This document shows, piece by piece, positions 29,048 through 38,151 of a stretch of DNA of 64,000 bases; position 1 is the first letter of the stretch; every line of letters starts with the position of its first letter. Both the position numbers and the translations under genes were made by a program. The DNA is from Prostheceraeus crozeri (lineage: Eukaryota; Platyhelminthes; Polycladida; Euryleptidae), in the NCBI GenBank assembly GCA_907163375.1, contig CAJQUW010011064.1, positions 59,965 through 123,964 on the forward strand, given 5' to 3'. Below the pieces are notes generated by a model. It searched no databases and was not told the DNA's origin. It saw nothing but the letters and a program-made list of their open reading frames with translations.

Positions 29048-29167
29048 ATGTCTGACACAGAGGAAACGTTCACACCTCTTGCTAGCTCAACTCCTACGAA
29101 GAAGGAACTTGAGAGAAAGTTTCAACAAAAAGAGGAAGAGGAAGAAAGACAAATGATTGAAGGCTGA
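29048..29167 (+). CDS. Very small acidic protein
   Basis: The frame encodes 39 residues, starting MSDTEETFTPLASSTPTKKE, with a charged helical end (FQQKEEEEERQMIEG). The TATA box 32 bp upstream is the only external support. It may be a real short gene of the element or the first exon of a longer one. Confidence 0.3.
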   Translation: MSDTEETFTPLASSTPTKKELERKFQQKEEEEERQMIEG

Positions 29168-29341
29168 AAGCAGCTCACTCTACAAACGGTTGAGAGTGAG
29201 CCTTTCACAAACGAGGCTGACTTTCAGGAGTGAAAAGCCCTTTGATGAGACAGAGAATGCCCCAAACGGTCTTTATGAGACCACGGCCTTAACGGCCACC
29301 TAATCAAGAAAGAAAAGACATTGACTGCGCCACACGCAACA

Positions 29342-30978
29342 TTAGTGATTTGATGTTATCTGACGAAAAGGAAGTGTTAAGACAGTACGACCACCAATGA
29401 ATTGAATAGGATTACCACTATCATCATAGATACCAAATTTGCAATGGGATAATCGTGATACATTGACTTGAATGTATACCTTGTTCAGGAACTCCCTGTG
29501 CATGGTCACGCCAAAGTCGCCACTGTCAATAGGAATATATCTTAAAAGGGGAACCATTTGACCACCAACTTGTTTTGAATGGATAAAGTTAGTGTAAATG
29601 TAAAAGTGATTGATATTCATATCGAGCAAGGATGTTGAGCCACAATACTTCTCGTAGTAGAATATGTCACGTTTGAATCCTAAAATCTTTGTCAACTCTT
29701 TTGAAATGTGAATGACCGTTTTACCATGTACACTGATACAGAATGTATTTTCTTTAGGATCATAGTCAAAATGATATGAGTGTAGATTTGATACACCCTT
29801 GTTCAAGTATGTACAAACATCATAACCATTGCTATAATGCTTTGGAGGTATCGGTAACTTTTCATTTGGCTTCCATGTAAGACTGGGACGTAAAACAGGG
29901 TCTGTACGTTTGAAATAAAGGACCATTCGACAATCGGATTGCTGTTCAGATGTTATTTTCACATTCCCCCATTCATGATATGACCATAAGACGTCTGTTT
30001 TTAAAGAGAGCAAATCACGAAATTTAGAATTGATGTGAACAAATCCAAAGTGTGAACGCTCATAATCATTTCGGAAATCAATCCTTGCTTTATTGTGTAC
30101 TCGAGTGATGGACATAGATAATCCATTTATTTCATTTACCTGTTTGATCAAGTCATCAACAGTACCAGATTTAAAAAGTACAAAGCGCTCATGCATGCGA
30201 TCAAGGGGAAGAAGGGTAATATTAATTTTTTTCCTGTGCCAATTTGGATATTTCTTAATCTGCTTTGATACTTTCATGGACACTTGAGCTCTCAAAGGGA
30301 AGGCACCGCCTCCTTTTACTTCTGCAAATTTTGTGATAGGTAGAAAGAACCGTGATTTAAGATTCAATATCTTTTGCAGAGGTCCACTCACATAAAATCC
30401 ATGGGAAATAGTAGTCGGTCTCATGTAGAGGGTAACTTTATGTGTAGATTTGGATCCATTTGCCAGAACCATAGATCCTTTGCCAAATCATTCATAACAT
30501 TCAATAGGTGTTGAATTTTCATATAATAGTATGATTGCTCTAAACGATGACGGAATGATGGGTTTGTAGGTTGTTTCCATTTCAGGGGTGAGGCATTTTT
30601 AGCAATGGGTATGTCTGTATCTGCAGTGATAATTAAAGTAGGGCCATTTACAATCTCATCAACAGCTCGCTTTCCCCGACGGGTGTTTACTGTAGGAATA
30701 GAATTCCACTCTGCTGCATGTTCATTCAAGTTGTAGGTATATACTTTATCATTTCGCTCTAGTTTTGGAAAGTACAAGTCTTGATTCGTTGCAGTGCCTA
30801 ATGTAATCTCTTCATTTGCAATGGTTATTATATTATTCACATAGCTCAAATCTTGCAGGGCCACTTCCCAATCACCATTTAAGTCAATCGGCTGTGTTAA
30901 ATCAGTCTCAAACTCAGCAGCTGTATTTTCATATCGCTCAGGTTGAGCATTACTGGGAAACACTGCTGTAAACTCCAT
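29342..30978 (-). pseudogene. PENTON: Large penton-type minor capsid protein, not whole
   Basis: The start is MEFTAVFPSNAQPERYENTA with FETDLTQPIDLNGDWEVALQ, the standard opening of long Polinton penton proteins. The end is LSHCKFGIYDDSGNPIQFIG followed by RTVLTLPFRQ, the standard closing strand. Between lie beta-rich stretches such as FHYDP-type loops and TKILGFKRDIFYYEK. The product would be about twice the length of the penton of elements A, C and D. The gene is broken. Confidence 0.8.
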
Positions 30979-31008
30979 GTTAAAGTATCAACATAAAGCG
31001 TCGTTTGC

Positions 31009-31575
31009 TTAGGCGTTATGTCGCATGACATAACGAACTGCTGTTTTCAATCTATTCACAGTAGGTACTTTCTGTCGTCCTAGGAATTTGGTTAAGAGTG
31101 ATTGCCCTTTCACATAATACACTCCCCTAAGTATGCTTGTACCGCCTTCTTTCATATTGCGATAGTTGATACAACCAAATATGACTTGATATCTTGGTCT
31201 TCTACGTTTAAAATCTGCAAGGGTATGAAATATTTCACGTTTTATTGATGAGCTCACACGACAGCTATTTTTTAATTCCATTGCAATGCGACGTACAGGA
31301 TTGATCAAATCGATGCCACCTACAGGTGATCGCTTAAAGCCATAATCTGTTAACACCATTTCCCACGCATGACCCATTCGCTGACGTAAAATCTGTAGTT
31401 TGTGTGCATGATTTTGCCAAGGATCGACTATGCCGGAAAGAATTACATCTTCAATAGGTCTTGTTGCATGAATAGGTGATTTGATGAGGCGAACTGCATC
31501 ATCTAATCCTCGTCCCGCTAATGTCACTATTGCAAATGATAATAGGATGATCAATCTCAACATGACTTCGTCCAT
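31009..31575 (-). CDS. PD-(D/E)XK-like nuclease candidate
   Basis: The frame encodes 188 residues. The core reads SPVGGIDLINPVRRIAMELK, then FKRRRPRYQVIFGCINYRNM: an aspartate followed by a strand with E-L-K and then a further strand, which is the PD-(D/E)XK order. The N-terminus is hydrophobic (MLRLIILLSFAIVTLAG) and could be a signal or anchor. The gene sits directly upstream of the penton gene, 30 bp apart on the same strand. A role in genome processing or in attack on host DNA is conceivable. The assignment rests on motif order only. Confidence 0.45.
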   Translation of the reverse strand: MDEVMLRLIILLSFAIVTLAGRGLDDAVRLIKSPIHATRPIEDVILSGIVDPWQNHAHKLQILRQRMGHAWEMVLTDYGFKRSPVGGIDLINPVRRIAMELKNSCRVSSSIKREIFHTLADFKRRRPRYQVIFGCINYRNMKEGGTSILRGVYYVKGQSLLTKFLGRQKVPTVNRLKTAVRYVMRHNA

Positions 31576-31584
31576 TTCTAATGA

Positions 31585-31974
31585 ATGTTTTTCTTAAACG
31601 AGAAGACTAAGCAAACGTTTTTGATGTGTCTAAAACTAACCATGATTGCCAAGCTCTCTTCTCAGTGTCATGTTACATGGAAGGCTCGACGCATTACCTT
31701 TTACGATACTCATCGACATGTTAAAATAAGTTTATCACCTATTCAAATAGATAACCTCCACGATGCTTTACATATCATGCATCATCCAATGTACTATATC
31801 CCTCTAGGTGGACGTCTCTTCATTATTCGACGAGATTTCATTGCTCTTCATGATCAATATGGTGTTATACATTTTACATCCTCTAGTTGGAACAAGTATA
31901 GAGAACGTATACATCCTCGCATCATGACTTACCTTAAACAAACCAACACTCATAAGCATGAATGTGACAAGTGA
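31585..31974 (+). CDS. Unrecognised small protein, possible PC4-like fold
   Basis: The frame encodes 129 residues; an internal ATG after 14 residues (MCLKLTMIAKLSSQ) is the likelier start. The centre, ITFYDTHRHVKISLSPIQID followed by IPLGGRLFIIRRDFIAL, has the beta-strand plus SLSPxQ phrase of PC4-type single-strand-DNA-binding proteins. It is the only plus-strand gene in this part and is divergent from the nuclease candidate by 9 bp. AATAAA follows at 32061-32066. The fold assignment is weak. Confidence 0.4.
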   Translation: MFFLNEKTKQTFLMCLKLTMIAKLSSQCHVTWKARRITFYDTHRHVKISLSPIQIDNLHDALHIMHHPMYYIPLGGRLFIIRRDFIALHDQYGVIHFTSSSWNKYRERIHPRIMTYLKQTNTHKHECDK

Positions 31975-32091
31975 ACAATGTCTTCTTATCTCTACCTATT
32001 CATGTTTGATGACTAAATACAACCTATTCAATCACATCATCTACTTTTCCATTGAAGTATAATAAAGAAAACAAATTTTAATCGTACATAT

Positions 32092-32553
32092 TTATTGAAG
32101 GCTTTTATAAAAGTTACGAATGCGCTTTTCATTGACAAGGGTATCATGTGAAAAATGTTTACAAATATCATGTAAAGAGTCATAATGTAGTCGTTGCATT
32201 ACAAAGTAGAGGGCATAGGCTCCACATGTTGAAGACAAGGGATGTTGATAGGCCAAAGCATTGCGAATCCATTTTCGTGAATGACGGTTCATGAAATGTG
32301 TGACATAATCACAATTTGGTAAGGCCAATGAATCAAAGATTTCACCGCAATAGTTTTTATCAATAAACAAAACTTTCCAGTGTTTGCCGGGTAAGTGTGC
32401 TGTATCAGTATTCATGATAATGAATGAGGGTGGTTTTGGTAAAACTGTGGGCATATTATTAATGGAAAACACACCTCGAAATGCTGCAACAGTGCGTTCA
32501 TCACCATGTTCTTGAACGACTCTCTCTAGCTCTGCATCAGATAACCAACTCAT
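32092..32553 (-). CDS. PRO: Adenain-like cysteine protease (PRO) of element B
   Basis: The frame is open for 153 residues, starting MSWLSDAELERVVQEHG. The catalytic pattern is intact by eye: histidine in LPGKHWKVLFID (about residue 59), aspartate in GEIFDSLALPN (about 75), and glutamine/cysteine in YQHPLSSTCGAYALYFVMQR (about 102-121). It closely matches the adenovirus protease layout. Its ATG overlaps the stop of the capsid gene by one base (TAATG), suggesting a compact late transcription unit. The stop overlaps AATAAA. Confidence 0.92.
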   Translation of the reverse strand: MSWLSDAELERVVQEHGDERTVAAFRGVFSINNMPTVLPKPPSFIIMNTDTAHLPGKHWKVLFIDKNYCGEIFDSLALPNCDYVTHFMNRHSRKWIRNALAYQHPLSSTCGAYALYFVMQRLHYDSLHDICKHFSHDTLVNEKRIRNFYKSLQ

Positions 32554-33833
32554 TAACTTGTATAAGAAGCGGAAACGTCACGTAGTCTGTTAATTCGAAT
32601 GGTGGAATCGAACACAGCATAGATGAGTACATTGACTGTTTTCGTCAAATCTTTTTCAAAGAAGAATTCTAGTTTAAGACCCTTCGTGGCAGTACCCGGA
32701 CGATAAGAAGCACCTGCTTCATTGTTTGCTGTCAAATCAAATGCATAAAGTGTATAACCTTTAGCAAATTCATCATAAGTCAAACCATTGGTGTCATCAG
32801 TATTCCAGTATTTAAAGGTTTCCATAGTATTTTGATATGAGCGAGAATAATGACCGTTAGCAAAGTCTGGGCAAAAAGGAGTACCAGGAATGCAATCGGT
32901 ATCGCGATACAATCCGATTTGATTTAAACCAAAGTGTTCAAAGTTGAGGGGATTCTTCGATATATTACCATTGTATGCATCATTTGCAATCAATCCCACA
33001 ATGATTATTTTTGGTGATTGTATAGGAAACAAACTATCTTTAACAAAGCTCTTTTGCGCACGAGGAATGGTGAAACTATGGATCTCGGTATGATTTACAT
33101 CATAAAGAGCATCATACTTCTTCAAACCCATCTCGTGACCATTAATCACCGAAGGATTCACTGTCATTCGTCGCACATAAAGTCTAACACTTTCAAACAA
33201 AATCTTAAACTCAGTCTTTGCTCCATAAGAATTCAATACAAATTTAGGATCGTTCGGTAAGAGATGAACTCGCATGTCTACTTTTGACATTAAGAAACGT
33301 GATTGACGGAAAAAGTCCAAGTATAGGGGACCATATAATTCACACACCCTACTTTCTGCAGTCCACTTTTCACGAGTGACAAATCCCTTGTTTTTGTCAC
33401 TATCAAATTTACCAGATTCATCTTTACACCAACCCATAACAGCCATGTGACTCTTTTGTGCTTGTGGCTGGAACTGCATGACTGTTGAAAAATAACCGAG
33501 ATAGGGATAACTGTGTTGACCACCTTCAACCCGAGTTTCACCAATGGTCAATGATACATCCTTGAAGAGCGTTGCTATTGCCAAGTTATTCACGGCTACT
33601 TTGTCCTTATCATCAAGGTTGGTACCGTCCTTATTTACTATCTTAAACTTAACATGTAGATTGATGTCATTTACATCGATGTACTCAGCATCATTTCCTG
33701 GTATTAAAAATTCAATGACACTACCAGAATCAATACTCGTCTGTGGATAACGAATGGATACATAATTTCTAATGATATCCGTCTGTATAGGTGTTCTGTC
33801 AAATAAGCAAAGGGATGTGGTTTTACATTCCAT
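32553..33833 (-). CDS. MCP: Double-jelly-roll major capsid protein (MCP) of element B
   Basis: The frame is open for 426 residues, starting MECKTTSLCLFDRTPIQTDI. Typical Polinton hexon features: FLIPGNDAEYIDVNDINLHV near residue 55, LFKDVSLTIGETRVEGGQHS then YPYLGYFSTVMQF, a mid-protein FFRQSRFLMSKVDMRVHLLP, and the closing strands LKLEFFFEKDLTKTVNVLIY. It would form the capsid shell with the penton protein. It starts 3 bp after the core-protein gene and is one of the best preserved genes in the window. Confidence 0.9.
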   Translation of the reverse strand: MECKTTSLCLFDRTPIQTDIIRNYVSIRYPQTSIDSGSVIEFLIPGNDAEYIDVNDINLHVKFKIVNKDGTNLDDKDKVAVNNLAIATLFKDVSLTIGETRVEGGQHSYPYLGYFSTVMQFQPQAQKSHMAVMGWCKDESGKFDSDKNKGFVTREKWTAESRVCELYGPLYLDFFRQSRFLMSKVDMRVHLLPNDPKFVLNSYGAKTEFKILFESVRLYVRRMTVNPSVINGHEMGLKKYDALYDVNHTEIHSFTIPRAQKSFVKDSLFPIQSPKIIIVGLIANDAYNGNISKNPLNFEHFGLNQIGLYRDTDCIPGTPFCPDFANGHYSRSYQNTMETFKYWNTDDTNGLTYDEFAKGYTLYAFDLTANNEAGASYRPGTATKGLKLEFFFEKDLTKTVNVLIYAVFDSTIRINRLRDVSASYTS

Positions 33834-33835
33834 AT

Positions 33836-34123
33836 TTAAAACAGTCCACGTCGTCTGCGTTTGCTAGGAGGTATACGAGATGCTCTTCGCTTACGTTTGC
33901 CTGAAGTAGAAAGTGAATTGATATGACTGATGACAGACCTGATACCAGCCTTACCGACATTCTTCAAACGCTGTATTCCATGGCGCTTTAGCGATTCACG
34001 AATCGGCAATCTTCCTGAAAGCGCATCACTTGCTACATCTGCTGCTAATCCTACAGCTTCCTTTAAAGCTGATTTTCCCACATTTGCGATAGTAGGGAGC
34101 ATCATACCTTTGACAGCACCCAA
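33836..34123 (-). CDS. Small basic virion core protein
   Basis: The frame encodes 95 residues; the same frame stays open upstream without a further ATG. The first half is an amphipathic helix region (VGKSALKEAVGLAADVASDA) and the end is strongly basic (GKRKRRASRI then SKRRRRGLF). Adenoviruses and adintoviruses encode basic, DNA-condensing core proteins of this kind beside the capsid gene. Assignment is from composition and position. Confidence 0.5.
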   Translation of the reverse strand: MGAVKGMMLPTIANVGKSALKEAVGLAADVASDALSGRLPIRESLKRHGIQRLKNVGKAGIRSVISHINSLSTSGKRKRRASRIPPSKRRRRGLF

Positions 34124-34267
34124 TAGACTACCCGCTTTTTGACGTCTCGATCCAGCATAAACGGGAAAGCCAGCTCCATGACTAGCATAGGACAGGGGCA
34201 GAATAAAACGTAGCAGTTTGATCCATAGGTATTTATTTATTTATATTTACACAATTCATTACTTTGC

Positions 34268-35335
34268 TTAGGAACGTTGACTAACACGATAAAGGTCAGA
34301 ATGACGAATCCAACTGTTCATTGAATTTGGATAGCCAGCCCATTTCACCAGGCTCCACTTTTCCCCTTGTCGCATTTGGTGGCGAAGTATCTTTTCAGCC
34401 ATGTAGTCATCATCTTCTTTGGTGATGGGTGTTATCTCATGACGATAAAAACTCCCTTCAATCTCTTCACCATGATAATCGCGAAGCTTGTAGGTAGGGG
34501 GCTTAAATTTCTTGTTAACCTCAGAGACAGTAAATATTTCTTCCGTCCAATTGGGAAGATATCCTTTCGCAAACACGCTTTTCACCTTGGAAATGCGAAC
34601 TTTGTCACCAACCTGAATTTCACGCTTACCTTGTGATGGTTGCCTGCGTTTAGCATTGATTTCACGGATTGTATCCACAATGTCTGGAGTTATGTCAGCA
34701 GGTTTGTGACCAATCATACGATGGACAGAATGATTGTAAGCGTGTACAGTATCTTGTCATACATCTGTCCACTTTTGTGTTACTTTTGCAGTGAAATAGC
34801 GCCATAGGCGAGTTTTCAGTGTACGGTTAAGGCGCTCGACCACTGCAGCCTTATATGCACTTTTCACACTAAACAGTTCAATGTTGTGTTTGCGAAATAA
34901 AGCACGCACATGTCTGTTTTCAAACTCTTTCCCTTGATCAGTCTGAATACGTGTGGGAATGCGTCCTTCACTGAAAATATTTTGGAAAGCGTCGGCCACT
35001 TCTTCACCACGCTTTGTCTTGAGAGGTTGAACCCAAGCATAACGAGAAAATAAGTCAATGACAGTTAGGAGAAAGCGATAGCCTTTATTCTTTTTAGCTA
35101 ATAAAGAGACATCAGCCAAATCTGCTTGCCATTGTTCATCAATATCATGAACGATATAAGAACGGGTAGGATAACGTTTTCGAGCTTGTGTGTGCAATGT
35201 ATATGCAGGTTGAGCTTTTAACCATCTCTTCACTTGTTTCTGTGAATAACCACTTGCTTGTGACAACTTTTTCACTGAAGCATAACCTGCATAATGCTTT
35301 GGGTTATAGTAAATTGATTTCAGATGTTCGTCCAT
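34268..35335 (-). pseudogene. INT: Integrase with chromodomain (INT) of element B, not whole
   Basis: Parts in order: a helical N-terminal domain (YNPKHYAGYASVKKLSQASG), the DDE core (ADLADVSLL, then IQTDQGKEFEN, then AAVVERLNRTLKTRLW), an SH3-like segment (VGDKVRISKVKSVFAKGYLP) and a C-terminal chromodomain (YMAEKILRHQMRQGEKWSLV followed by KWAGYPNSMNSWI). Chromodomains on Polinton integrases are thought to guide insertion to particular chromatin. Element A's integrase lacks this domain but has a lipase-like one in front. The gene is broken. Confidence 0.85.
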
Positions 35336-35341
35336 CGTCTA

Positions 35342-35536
35342 TTAAGAGGGATCGTTTATTTGCCTCAAAGTATCAGCCTTTTTCTCCGCCAGGGTTTGCG
35401 TTTGTGTTTGAGTCCTGCTTTTGCTACTTTTTTGAGCCGTCTTGTATGAATCACTTTTACAACATGTACTTAAGCAGTTCAATGACACATGAATGTTTGG
35501 TAACTCTGAACATGGGATGCAACATAGCTTCTTCAT
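35342..35536 (-). CDS. Short Cys-rich frame between integrase and structural gene
   Basis: The frame encodes 64 residues, starting MKKLCCIPCSELPNIHVSLN. Seven cysteines lie in the first 30 residues, followed by a Ser/Thr/Gln-rich run (SRTQTQTQTLAEKK). It fills the gap between two real genes on the same strand and shares a base with the structural gene's stop. No family recognised; it may be a chance frame. Confidence 0.25.
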   Translation of the reverse strand: MKKLCCIPCSELPNIHVSLNCLSTCCKSDSYKTAQKSSKSRTQTQTQTLAEKKADTLRQINDPS

Positions 35537-36180
35537 TAAAAGTCTGTGATAAAATCAAATGATGGATAACGTGTTGAAGGTTTTGGTATACGCTTCGGCA
35601 ACTTCTCGGGTGTTTTCAAAGTTTGCTTGATTCTCTTTTTAGGTCTCTCTACACTTTGCAACTTTCTCTTCCTATGTGTAGAATCATTTTCCATTTGCTG
35701 TAAGGTATCACGACCAAGAATTGCTTTTGGGACATTAAATTTCTTCATACTTTTTAAAAAGAACTCCCATCCTGTAGGTGTAAAGTGACGACGACGATCA
35801 CGAACAGCATGATTAATTAAATCTTCCACTCTTGAGTCCCTAATGACTGCACCATCATCACCTACCACTTCACCTCGTTGTGTGATTTTCAAGTTGGGTT
35901 CGAGACTTCGATATAAGCTCAGTGCGCGATTGCGATAGGGTTTGGGTGAACCAAGCGAAAGATCATTGCGTATTTTTTCTTTCAATTGTTTTATTTCTTC
36001 TAAGGTAGAACTCTGCTTTATCAAACGATCATATGGATTTTTACTTTGTACAGCTTCTTGTTTATATTGCTGATTAAGTTGTGACATTTGATTTGCCCAA
36101 GGTTGATGAACACTCTGCATTGTAGTCAGATGTATATATTCTTCTTGTGGAATAGCAATCATGCGTTGAAAACCACTCAT
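35536..36180 (-). CDS. Conserved Polinton structural protein (PC1-type by position)
   Basis: The frame encodes 214 residues, starting MSGFQRMIAIPQEEYIHLTT. A coiled-coil first half (LIKQSSTLEEIKQLKEKIRN) is followed by VIRDSRVEDLINHAVRDRRR, then PTGWEFFLKSMKKFNVPKAI, and a basic Pro-rich tail (PKKRIKQTLKTPEKLPKRIP). Same place beside the ATPase gene as the protein at 16115-16942 and the same VEDLI phrase, though overall similarity is low. Its start overlaps the ATPase stop by 4 bp, so both are probably made from one transcript. Confidence 0.6.
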   Translation of the reverse strand: MSGFQRMIAIPQEEYIHLTTMQSVHQPWANQMSQLNQQYKQEAVQSKNPYDRLIKQSSTLEEIKQLKEKIRNDLSLGSPKPYRNRALSLYRSLEPNLKITQRGEVVGDDGAVIRDSRVEDLINHAVRDRRRHFTPTGWEFFLKSMKKFNVPKAILGRDTLQQMENDSTHRKRKLQSVERPKKRIKQTLKTPEKLPKRIPKPSTRYPSFDFITDF

Positions 36181-36797
36181 AACAATTTATATATGATCAT
36201 GGGTTTCTCAAAGAGATGACTGCGTAAGCGATAATCTTCAGGACACTCCTGGGTAAAGTCCAAAAATAAATAATTATAGGGTTTTTCCGTAGCAGCCTCA
36301 AATACTTCAACCAATGCTTTTGACTTGCGAGGAAGAACTTGTCGAGATAGGAATTCAACTTGACTTTTATCGCGAGGATTTTTAAAGATGATGTAGTAAT
36401 GTATGTTTAGACTTCGAGTCCATGCTTCCTTTCCACTTGGAAAAAGATTTTGCATAATAAAAATGATAAAGCATGGTTTATGATGAGCAGCCTTGGTAAA
36501 CATAGCAGTTACTTCTTGTGAGTTATTACTCTCATTAAGTAAATCATCAAGAATGATAATATCATAGGGTTGAATATCAGCAGTGCTGATAATCCCCGGT
36601 TGAACCAAGTAACCCTTACCAACCAATTCACGATGTAAGTTATGTTGATAAATTCCATAGCACCAAACAACACGATTCGGTATGCAGTCAAAAATCTCAT
36701 TACGACGCTCCAACAATTGCAGTGTTAAATGTGTCTTCCCACTATGAGAGGGTACTACGATACACATAGTGCGATTACAACGTAAACGGAAATCCAT
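36177..36797 (-). CDS. ATP: Genome-packaging ATPase (ATP) of element B
   Basis: The frame is open for 206 residues, starting MDFRLRCNRTMCIVVPSHSG. Walker A is VVPSHSGKTHLTLQLL (residues about 14-29) and Walker B is YDIIILDDLLNES (about 78-90). It continues with ATPase strand HKPCFIIFIMQNLFPSGKEA. This is the A32/FtsK-type packaging enzyme of Polintons. Distinct in sequence from the ATPase of A, C and D but of similar size. The frame looks whole. Confidence 0.88.
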   Translation of the reverse strand: MDFRLRCNRTMCIVVPSHSGKTHLTLQLLERRNEIFDCIPNRVVWCYGIYQHNLHRELVGKGYLVQPGIISTADIQPYDIIILDDLLNESNNSQEVTAMFTKAAHHKPCFIIFIMQNLFPSGKEAWTRSLNIHYYIIFKNPRDKSQVEFLSRQVLPRKSKALVEVFEAATEKPYNYLFLDFTQECPEDYRLRSHLFEKPMIIYKLL

Positions 36798-36836
36798 GTT
36801 GATTTTGATGAAAAGTCATACCATTTAACTTAGTAT

Positions 36837-37238
36837 CTATCCATTAATGGCTTTATTTGCGAGAGCACCAGCTAAACCTCCCAAAGCAGGACCGGCAGCT
36901 GCCATGATGATAGGCGCTAAAAGTGGTAAGAAGCCACCACGTTGTGATAATAGTTTGCGCTTTGTAGGAATTGATGTTTTTGGATTGCTCAAGGTACGAA
37001 GAACTTTACCATGTCTGGCAATTGCATTGGCCTTTTTGCTATTTAATGTCATATAACGCAATTTTCGTATTTCCGTACACATTTTGCGAATGAAGGCATT
37101 GTTTGCCAGCTTCATTGCCTCACATCGATGAGATGGCTTTAATTTTAATAAGCGACGAAGCGTGAGACAGAATTTTTTGTTTGCATTTGATTGACACTTT
37201 TGTCTACGTGAACGGTGAGATGAGCGACGTCTAGCCAT
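36837..37238 (-). CDS. Basic core protein with GG-hydrophobic tail (pX-like)
   Basis: The frame encodes 133 residues, starting MARRRSSHRSRRQKCQSNAN. It is very basic, and the C-terminus reads SQRGGFLPLLAPIIMAAAGP followed by ALGGLAGALANKAI. A GG followed by a proline/leucine-rich hydrophobic helix is the signature of adenovirus pX-like and adintovirus X proteins, which are cut by the viral protease and packed with DNA. The place directly upstream of the ATPase gene fits. Confidence 0.7.
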   Translation of the reverse strand: MARRRSSHRSRRQKCQSNANKKFCLTLRRLLKLKPSHRCEAMKLANNAFIRKMCTEIRKLRYMTLNSKKANAIARHGKVLRTLSNPKTSIPTKRKLLSQRGGFLPLLAPIIMAAAGPALGGLAGALANKAING

Positions 37239-37269
37239 TTTTACATGTGGATGTTAGAGTGTTCTTTGC

Positions 37270-37632
37270 TTAAACACGACAGCAACGTCGAAACATCACC
37301 GTCGTAAACGCAATGAAATAAAGGAAGACATTGAGTACAGCACTAGTAAAAAGCAATACACTGAGAACAGCCACAGTATCAGTAGGATAGTCAGAAGCAG
37401 ATACATGTGTGGGTAGCCGTAATGTATCATTCAGTGAGGTACTATAGTTCAATAGAAACAGTTCAGCTGTGTCGTTTGCTGATATGTTATGAGCCAGACG
37501 TGAACAATCTGTTTGTATGACGATGTTTGTAAAGTTTAATGCCTTTGCATCAATTGTGCTTAAGTGGAAAAGGCTTCCCATAAGCAACGTGTAGAATACA
37601 TAACTCCAAGCAAGGTAATGAAAGAATACCAT
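37270..37632 (-). CDS. Candidate type I membrane glycoprotein
   Basis: The start chosen gives a classic signal peptide (MVFFHYLAWSYVFYTLLMGS then LFHLSTIDA); a longer frame exists upstream to 37734. The outer part, about 55 residues, holds five N-glycosylation sequons (NFT, NIS, NDT, NYS, NDT). One membrane helix follows (AVLSVLLFTSAVLNVFLYFI), then a short basic tail (FRRCCRV). The size is far below a fusion glycoprotein. It could be a small decoy, viroporin-like or entry accessory protein. No family recognised. Confidence 0.5.
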   Translation of the reverse strand: MVFFHYLAWSYVFYTLLMGSLFHLSTIDAKALNFTNIVIQTDCSRLAHNISANDTAELFLLNYSTSLNDTLRLPTHVSASDYPTDTVAVLSVLLFTSAVLNVFLYFIAFTTVMFRRCCRV

Positions 37633-37864
37633 GATGTAACAGTGATGAAAGTGTATTCGTAAACTGATTTGGTTTAAAATTATAAGATAGCATATAGTCA
37701 ACATCTTCACAGTTTGCGTGAATGATGATTGCATTACTCAAACGATGTATCATCTCTCTACAATCATTGGATGATAATAGTTTTTCCAACACAAGAATCC
37801 ACTGCCTTGTATAATCATGCTTTCTCATTTCAATGAGACGATGATACAGTGGTGTCATGGTCAT
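37550..37864 (-). CDS. Unrecognised helical protein
   Basis: The frame encodes 104 residues, starting MTMTPLYHRLIEMRKHDYTR. Alpha-helical by composition (WILVLEKLLSSNDCREMIHR). It overlaps the glycoprotein gene by about 80 bp in another frame and follows the RING gene by about 40 bp. Its position after a UBA and a RING frame, and its all-helical nature, leave room for a death-fold or Bcl-2-like role, but no motif proves this. Confidence 0.35.
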   Translation of the reverse strand: MTMTPLYHRLIEMRKHDYTRQWILVLEKLLSSNDCREMIHRLSNAIIIHANCEDVDYMLSYNFKPNQFTNTLSSLLHHGILSLPCLELCILHVAYGKPFPLKHN

Positions 37865-37902
37865 AGATGACTGTTTTAAATTCGACTAGGATTGCATCAA
37901 CA

Positions 37903-38151
37903 TCATTTATATACATTGACTGTTGAAATTATTTCTTGATCACAGATGGGACACAACATAGTTTCCAAAGGTACATAGCACGTAGAACACATAACAGAAT
38001 GACAACATGGTAAAAAGAGAAGGGATCGCTCCCTTTTAAAACACTCAACGCAGTTTCGTTCACATAATAATTTAAACGTCTCTTTTTCCAATTTCCTTCT
38101 AAAGTCACTTTTATTGGTAGAGTTACTTGACAAATCAGTTGCAAATGTCAT
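37903..38151 (-). CDS. IAP-type RING finger protein
   Basis: The frame encodes 82 residues. The C-terminal 50 form a C3HC4 RING: CVECFKRERSLLFLPCCHSV, then MCSTCYVPLETMLCPICDQE, ending IISTVNVYK. The order and the closing phrase resemble the RING of inhibitor-of-apoptosis proteins, which act as E3 ubiquitin ligases. It overlaps the upstream UBA-like frame by 4 bp. Together they look like the tail of an IAP lacking BIR domains. Confidence 0.7.
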   Translation of the reverse strand: MTFATDLSSNSTNKSDFRRKLEKETFKLLCERNCVECFKRERSLLFLPCCHSVMCSTCYVPLETMLCPICDQEIISTVNVYK

